DNA of 64,000 nucleotides, from the NCBI RefSeq assembly GCF_018991925.1, contig NW_024736071.1:16821538-16885537 (forward strand), read 5' to 3'. The DNA comes from Homarus americanus (taxonomy: Eukaryota > Arthropoda > Malacostraca > Decapoda > Nephropidae). Below, in pieces: positions 59,216-64,000 of this stretch. Position numbers and translations under genes: made by a program. The notes below the pieces were generated by a model. That model was not told the DNA's origin. It made no database searches and saw only the letters and a list, made by a program, of their open reading frames with translations. Positions within the stretch are counted from its first letter, which is position 1. Each line of letters begins with the position of its first letter.

Positions 59216-59429
59216 GTGAAAAGGTGTGAGGTGAGGGAGGATGGGGTGGGGGGGGGAGGGAGGAGATGGGGAGAAAGAAGCAGGATGGAGAAGTGAAAAG
59301 GTGTTCTGAGGCGTGGGGTGTACACAGCCTACAAATACTCACTTAAATGACCATATTTCCTCTCATAAGGGTAATAAGGGTTTTATAGAAGCAGTTCTTC
59401 GACCCCAAAGTGCACCGTTGTTGCCATGC

Positions 59430-59690
59430 TTATGGGTGCAGCCTGGGTGGAGTGGGTGTACCGCAGCCTGGAGTGGGTGGGTGTACCGCGGCGGTGGGTG
59501 GTGTACCGCGGCCTGGGTGGTGGGTGTGCAGCCTGGGTGGGTGGGTGGAGTGGGTGTGCGGCCTGGGTGGGTGGGTGGGTGTGCCCGCAGCCTGGGTGGA
59601 AATGAGTGGGTGTGCGGCCTGGGTGGGTGGGTGTGCCGCGGCCTGGGTGGGTGGGTGGGTGTACCGCGGCCTGGGTGGATGGGTTAGGTT
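59430..59690. repeat. GCGGCCTGGGTGGGTGGGTG minisatellite
   Basis: About ten units of 22-28 bp, each with CAGCCTGGGTGG or GCGGCCTGGGTGG and GGGTGGGTGGGTG; CpG-bearing and quadruplex-prone. Confidence 0.95.
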
Positions 59691-59775
59691 AAGTTAGGAT
59701 GGCTCGTGTCATCTAGGTTGGGTTAGGTTAGGTTAGGATGGATCATGTCATCTAGGTTGGGTTAGGTTAGGTGGT
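59682..59775 (+). repeat. TTAGG tracts in a 45-50-bp direct repeat
   Basis: GGTTAGGTTAAGTTAGGATG and GGTTAGGTTAGGTTAGGATG are each followed by GTCATCTAGGTTGGGTTAGG. Confidence 0.88.
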
Positions 59776-59814
59776 GATGGTGGCGTGAGGTGTAGTCACT
59801 GACGCCCACCAGTA

Positions 59815-59990
59815 CACACAGGTGATGTTATTAAGGGGGTGGTGGGCGTGCGGTGGGTGTGGTGGCCGCAGCGGGGTTTGTAACAGACCGCAGGCGGTGT
59901 TCCAAAGCTGCCGCTCCAGCCGCCGCAGCCGGGTCCCTCTAGCATAAGGCAGGATACGGGCACACGCCGCAGAGAGGAGGAGGAGTACCA
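59815..59990. promoter_or_regulatory. CpG-rich block with three RUNX cores
   Basis: Non-repetitive CpG-rich DNA (CCGCTCCAGCCGCCGCAGCC). RUNX cores: TGCGGT 59849-59854, TGTGGT 59858-59863, ACCGCA (minus-strand TGCGGT) 59887-59892. No exon similarity recognised; candidate intronic enhancer (inference). Confidence 0.35.
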
Positions 59991-59999
59991 GGTGTAGGG

Positions 60000-60855
60000 T
60001 GGTGTAGGGTACTGGTGGTATTGATATTGGAACAGTTTATTTAGTCAGTATAACACAGATACAGAGTGGATAATAATAACAATATTAACATGGGTGAGCC
60101 AGTTGAGAACCTGAGCTGCACCTGATATATACTGTACATTTATCACAAGGAAGTATTATGTAACATTCAGTATCATCTGGAATAGTACACACAGCTTGGT
60201 GGTGGTAAGAACATATCAGAATGTTACCACGGTTATCTCTTCGATAATTATTTATTGAATTTTTTTTTTACATTTATATCAGATATATACATATTTTACA
60301 GTGGAGTTGATATCTGGCTGAACAAGAAGACAGAAGGTGCCAGTATCATGTCTCGTCGGCAAATATGATGATTACAATGGTAATTTCTATCTCTACATGA
60401 CAATTTCTGATGTAATGGTTTTGGTGGCATAATAAAGGTAGCAATATAAAGTAGGTATTACAAAAATATTTATACTTACACAATAGATATTTTTTAAGAG
60501 ATGATTTAAAGGAAGGGAGCGGGCAGGTGATGAACCACTGCTGTACTAAGTCTCCCCCAACACATTATTAATCGTTCTGGTTCAGGTAAACATAATCCGT
60601 GCGGCGTTCGTGTAGGTGGCCGAGACTTCTCAACTGGATTGGCTACCATCTCCGTGACGCCAGTGCTGGTAGTGGGGTCACGGGGTCAAGATGGGGAGTA
60701 AAACACCACAATTCTCCCACGTACAACAGAGCCACATTTTTGTCCTGTGTTGTAAAAATATATTTATATTATTCACGAGTTTTATGGGATTATTTTTTTA
60801 ATCTATTTATTTGTTTTGATCCGAAAAATCTCCATCAAGGTTTATTTCACCTAAA
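60000..60855 (-). other. Unique block with minus-strand 3'-end-like features
   Basis: About 850 bp with almost no simple repeats. On the - strand a 59-codon open stretch (60685 to stop at 60506-60508) is followed by AT-rich DNA. AATAAA signals then occur near 60250 (TTCAATAAATAATT) and 60036 (CTAAATAAACTG). This could be the 3' end of an antisense or nested transcript, or part of an old repeat. The peptide is not one I recognise. Confidence 0.25.
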
Positions 60856-60856
60856 G

Positions 60857-61075
60857 ATTAACCTAACCTAACCTAACCTAACCTAACCTAACCTAAACTA
60901 TTCAAACATTATCTCCCCAAATAGCGATAGGGTGATTAATCTTTTGGTTAGGTTAGGTTGGTTAATCTTTTGGTTAGGTTAGGTTAGGGTGGTTAATCTT
61001 TCGGTTGAGTTAGGTTAGGGTGGTTAATCTTTTGGTTAGGTTAGGGTGGTTTATCTTTTGGTTAGGTTAGGTATC
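60857..61075. repeat. AACCT tract facing a TTAGG-derived minisatellite
   Basis: Eight CTAAC pentamers (60859-60895), then about 50 bp on, five units of GGTGGTTAATCTTTTGGTTA plus GGTTAGG, period 30-36 bp. Inverted arrangement. Confidence 0.9.
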
Positions 61076-61091
61076 TGTATTTTTTTATCGC

Positions 61092-61640
61092 CGCACACTA
61101 TCACCAGTACCACCACTATCACCACACCATCACCAGTACCACCACTATCACCACACCATCACCAGTACCACCACTATCACCACACCATCACCAGTACCAC
61201 CACTATCACCACACCATCACCAGTACCACCACTATCACCACACCATCACCAGTACCACCACTATCACCACACCATCACCAGTACCACCACTATCACCACA
61301 CCATCACCAGTACCACACTATCACCACACATCACCAGTACCACCACTATCACACCATCACCAGTACCACCACTATCACCACCATCACCAGTACCACCACT
61401 ATCACCACACCATCACCAGTACCACCACTATCACCACACATCACCAGTACCACCACTATCACCACACCATCACCAGTACCACCACTATCACCACACATCA
61501 CCAGTCCACCACTACACCACACCACCACCACTATCACCACACCATCTGTTACACCACTATCACCACACCATCACCAGTACCAGTCCACCACTATCCACAC
61601 ATCACAGTACCACCACTATCACCACACCATCACCATTATA
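61092..61640. repeat. 29-bp minisatellite
   Basis: About 19 units of CCATCACCAGTACCACCACT plus ATCACCACA; decays after 61500. His/Tyr/Thr frames are artefacts. Confidence 0.96.
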
Positions 61641-61691
61641 AGCTGTCATATGACTACTGTATTAAGGCGAGTTTGTTTTTCTGGAGTGATC

Positions 61692-62425
61692 AGTGGTAGG
61701 AGGAGGTGGAGGGAGGGAGAGGTGGAGGTGGAGGCGGAGAAGGGAGGAGAAGTGGAGGTGGAGACGGAGGAGGAGGAGATGGAGGAAGGGGAGGAGGGAG
61801 GTGGAGGCGGAGGAGGAGGGAGATGGAGGAGGAGGAGATGGAGGAAGGGGGGAGGAGGAGGAGGCGGAGGAAGGGGAGGAGGAGGAGGTGGAGGAGGAAG
61901 GGTGGAGGTGGAGGAAGGGGAGGAGGAGGTGGAGGAAGGAGGAGGTGAAGGTGGAGGCGGAGAAGGAGGAGGGGTGGAGGTGGAGGCGGGAGGAGGAGGA
62001 GATGGAGGAAGGGGAGGAGGTGGAGGCGGAGGAGGAGATGGAGGAGGAGGAGATGGAGGAAGGGAGGGAGGAGGAGGCGGAGGAAGGGAGGAGGGAGGGT
62101 GGTGGAGGAGAGGGGGAGGAGGGAGGAGGTGGTGGAGGAGAGGGAGGAGGAGGTGGAGAGAGGAAGGGAGGAGGCGGGCGGAGGGAAGGGGGAGGGAGGT
62201 GGAGGAGGGAGGGAGGAGGTGGAGGCGGAGGGAGGGAGGGTGGAGGAGGAAGGGAGGAGGTGGAGGCGGAGGGAGGGGGAGGAGGAGGGAGGCGGAGGAA
62301 GGGGAGGAGGTGGAGGCGGAGGAAGGGGGGGGAGGAAGGGGGAGGAGGTGGAGGTGGAGGCGGAGGAGAGGGAGGAAGGGAGGAGGAGATGGAAGAAGGG
62401 GGAGGAGGAGGAGGCGGCAAGAACG
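61692..62425. repeat. GGAGGAGGTGGAGGCGGAGG array
   Basis: About 730 bp of GGAGG/GGTGG/GGCGG with GAAGGGG units. Gly/Arg/Glu and Pro/Ser/Leu frames up to about 430 codons are artefacts. Strong quadruplex potential on the + strand. Confidence 0.97.
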
Positions 62426-62524
62426 TTCCTAAATATAATTGTTTCACGTGTGTGACCGTGGTGTTCCTCCCTTTCCTCCCTTGACCTCCCTCCCTGCCGC
62501 CAGATGGTAGCTGCGGACAGGTGG

Positions 62525-62965
62525 CGGTGGGGAGGAGGAGGTGAGGAGGGAAGTGGTGGAGGAAGTGGTGGGAAGGGGAGAAGGGAGGAAGTGTTAAGGA
62601 GAAGGAAGGGGAGGAAGAGGGGGTTGGGGAAGGGGAGAGAGAAGAGAATCAAGGAGAGAGATAACAGATAAAAAGAAAAGAAAGATGGGAGAGAAACTGG
62701 AAGGAGAGTGGAGAGAGGGAGTGGGGGGAGAGGAAACAGGAAAGAGAGTGGGAGAGAGGGAGTGGGGGAGAGGAGAGAGGCAGGAAAGAGGGAGAGGAGG
62801 GAAGTGACAGGGAAAAGGAAGACAGAGAGGAAATGAGAGGAGGGAAACTTGTGAAAGAATAGAATAGATTGATAGCATTGAAAGCCAAGGAAGGAAGGAA
62901 GGAAGAAGGGAGGGAGGGTGAGAGAGGGAAACAGAGAGTGAGAGAGAGAGAGAGAGGGAAATAAA
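62525..62965. repeat. Purine-rich GGGAGAGAGG tract
   Basis: A/G low complexity with GGAGAGAGGGAGTGGGGGAG copies (62700-62780). Confidence 0.9.
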
Positions 62966-63440
62966 AAGATAATTAGCATAAATCAGGTTAATTAACAGGT
63001 GTGTGGTGAGTGTAATGATATGGACCACGTGGAAGGGTTCTGGTGAAGTTACTGGGAGAAAGTGCTGGTGAGGCCGTGTTGGTGGTGGGGTGTTGGAGAG
63101 GCAGTGTAGATGTTGGTGACCTGGTGAGGGAGGAGTGTTGGCGAGGGGGGTTAGGAAGGTGTACTGGACAGGTTTAAGAGAAAAATATTGCGTCAGTGTT
63201 AGTAATGTTGTTGTTGGTGATACTTGATAAACCAATCCATTTATCTCTCCTCTCCCCAGGTAGGTGTGAAGGAGTGTGTGTGTGTGTGTATCTGCTTGGG
63301 GGTGTGTACACGTTCTGGGCGTCTATGTGTGTACCTGCACATAAGACTACAGATACCAACACGAAGGTACCGAGATATTTATGTACTGTTTATGTACTGT
63401 ATATATCAGTATATATTATACCCTCTCAATAAAATAATGC
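62966..63440. other. Unique spacer
   Basis: Some GTGTTGGTG-like words (63060-63160); otherwise non-repetitive, with no exon recognised. Confidence 0.5.
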
Positions 63441-63443
63441 ATA

Positions 63444-63518
63444 TAGTTCCACATTTAACGGACCCTTGATATAACGGATTTTCCTCTCCATATAATCCGT
63501 TAAATAGAGGTTTTACTG
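63444..63518. mobile_element. Single-module TAACGGAC-family element
   Basis: Starts TAGTTCCACATTTAACGGAC after TA and ends AAATAGAGGTTTTACTG. Only one arm pair (TATAACGGATT / ATAATCCGTTA), 75 bp: the minimal unit of the family. Confidence 0.72.
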
Positions 63519-63659
63519 TGTATTGATAAAAGCAGGTAATATTATATCAGTTTATCCTGAAGCTAAGGTTAGGCACAAGAGCTGGAGTGTGTTGGGCGGA
63601 GGTGAAGTACTGTGGTTATCCCCAGTGTTTAAGAGAGTTTGGTTACAGTCGCTTGTTTA

Positions 63660-63815
63660 TCTTGTGGGTTGGTTGGTTGCTTGGTTGGTTGGTTGTTTGT
63701 TTGGTTGGTTGGTTGCTTGGTTGGTTGCCTGCTTGGTTGGTTGCTTGCTTGGTTGTTTGGTTGGTTGCTTGCTTGGTTGGCTGCTTGCTTGGTTGGTTGG
63801 TTGGTTGGTTGGTGA
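63660..63815. repeat. GGTTGGTTGCTTGGTT array
   Basis: GGTT tetramers with GCTT and GTTT interruptions. Trp/Leu/Val and Asn/Gln/Pro/Thr frames are artefacts. Confidence 0.95.
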
Positions 63816-64000
63816 GAACGTGTCCACACAAAAATCTGTTGAGGTGTGGGGGAGGTCAAGTGGGGGTCCGGAGGAGGTGAGGGTCCGGTGTGTCTGGGGT
63901 CCGGGGAGGCAGGCAGGGGTCCAGAGCCGTCGGCATAATCACCATTACCACAGTGTGCGCAGATCATAATTGTGCGTAATTACACCACTTCCGCCGCTCA

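Noticed and set aside
60599..60871. 90-codon + frame with mixed composition
   Set aside because: No recognised family; it overlaps the minus-strand 3'-end-like block and ends in the AACCT tract.
61690..62979. Open frames of up to about 430 codons on the - strand and 260 on the + strand
   Set aside because: They are translations of a GGAGG/CCTCC low-complexity array; Pro/Ser/Leu and Gly/Arg/Glu runs with no domain.

Overview
This window looks like non-coding-rich nuclear DNA from an arthropod, most likely a decapod crustacean (inference). The evidence is the very high density of micro- and minisatellites, many short tracts of the arthropod-type telomere motif TTAGG, and one recognisable gene that is clearly metazoan and interrupted by an intron. 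Species cannot be told from the sequence alone.

The only gene I can support is the first coding exon of a RUNX/Runt-family transcription factor at 9637-9961 on the + strand. It encodes a short N-terminus (starting M-H-L) and about the first two thirds of the Runt DNA-binding domain, ending in a consensus splice donor after the residues S-G-R. The rest of the Runt domain (expected to continue K-S-F-T) was not found downstream, so everything from 9962 to the window end (54 kb) is best read as the first intron, still open. A GC- and CpG-rich segment upstream (about 9110-9636) is the likely promoter and 5' leader. It holds an NRF-1-type palindrome flanked by two RUNX core motifs.

Layout: 1-9100 is upstream DNA with (GTAT)n, (CA)n, an 18-bp minisatellite (3.8-4.8 kb), an 11-bp minisatellite made of splice-donor-like units (5.3-6.0 kb) and a CACCTGTAATAAAAA array (7.6-8.1 kb). 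9.1-10.0 kb is the promoter and exon. 10-64 kb is intron, with dozens of tandem arrays separated by unique AT-rich spacers. The intron also holds two dispersed families of small inverted-repeat elements. One carries TAACGGAC/GTCCGTTA motifs, CAGT-type ends and TA flanks. The other carries GAACCACGAACC and folds back on itself. (TTAGG)n tracts are scattered and often occur as inverted pairs. Candidate regulatory stretches in the intron include a TGAGTCA (AP-1) array with about 31-bp spacing at 15.7-16.05 kb, a CCAAT/CRE/TATA/GC-box cluster at 22.7-23.3 kb, a near-perfect 14-copy 37-bp array carrying a RUNX core in every unit at 55.4-56.0 kb, and a CpG-rich block with three RUNX cores at 59.8-60.0 kb.

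Nearly all long open frames in this window are translations of simple repeats (Thr-His, Cys-Val, Ser-Leu, Pro, Gly/Val runs) and are not genes. I saw no convincing second gene, RNA gene or intact autonomous transposon. The most interesting material is the repeat-borne regulatory grammar around and inside a RUNX gene, and the modular TAACGGAC element family.
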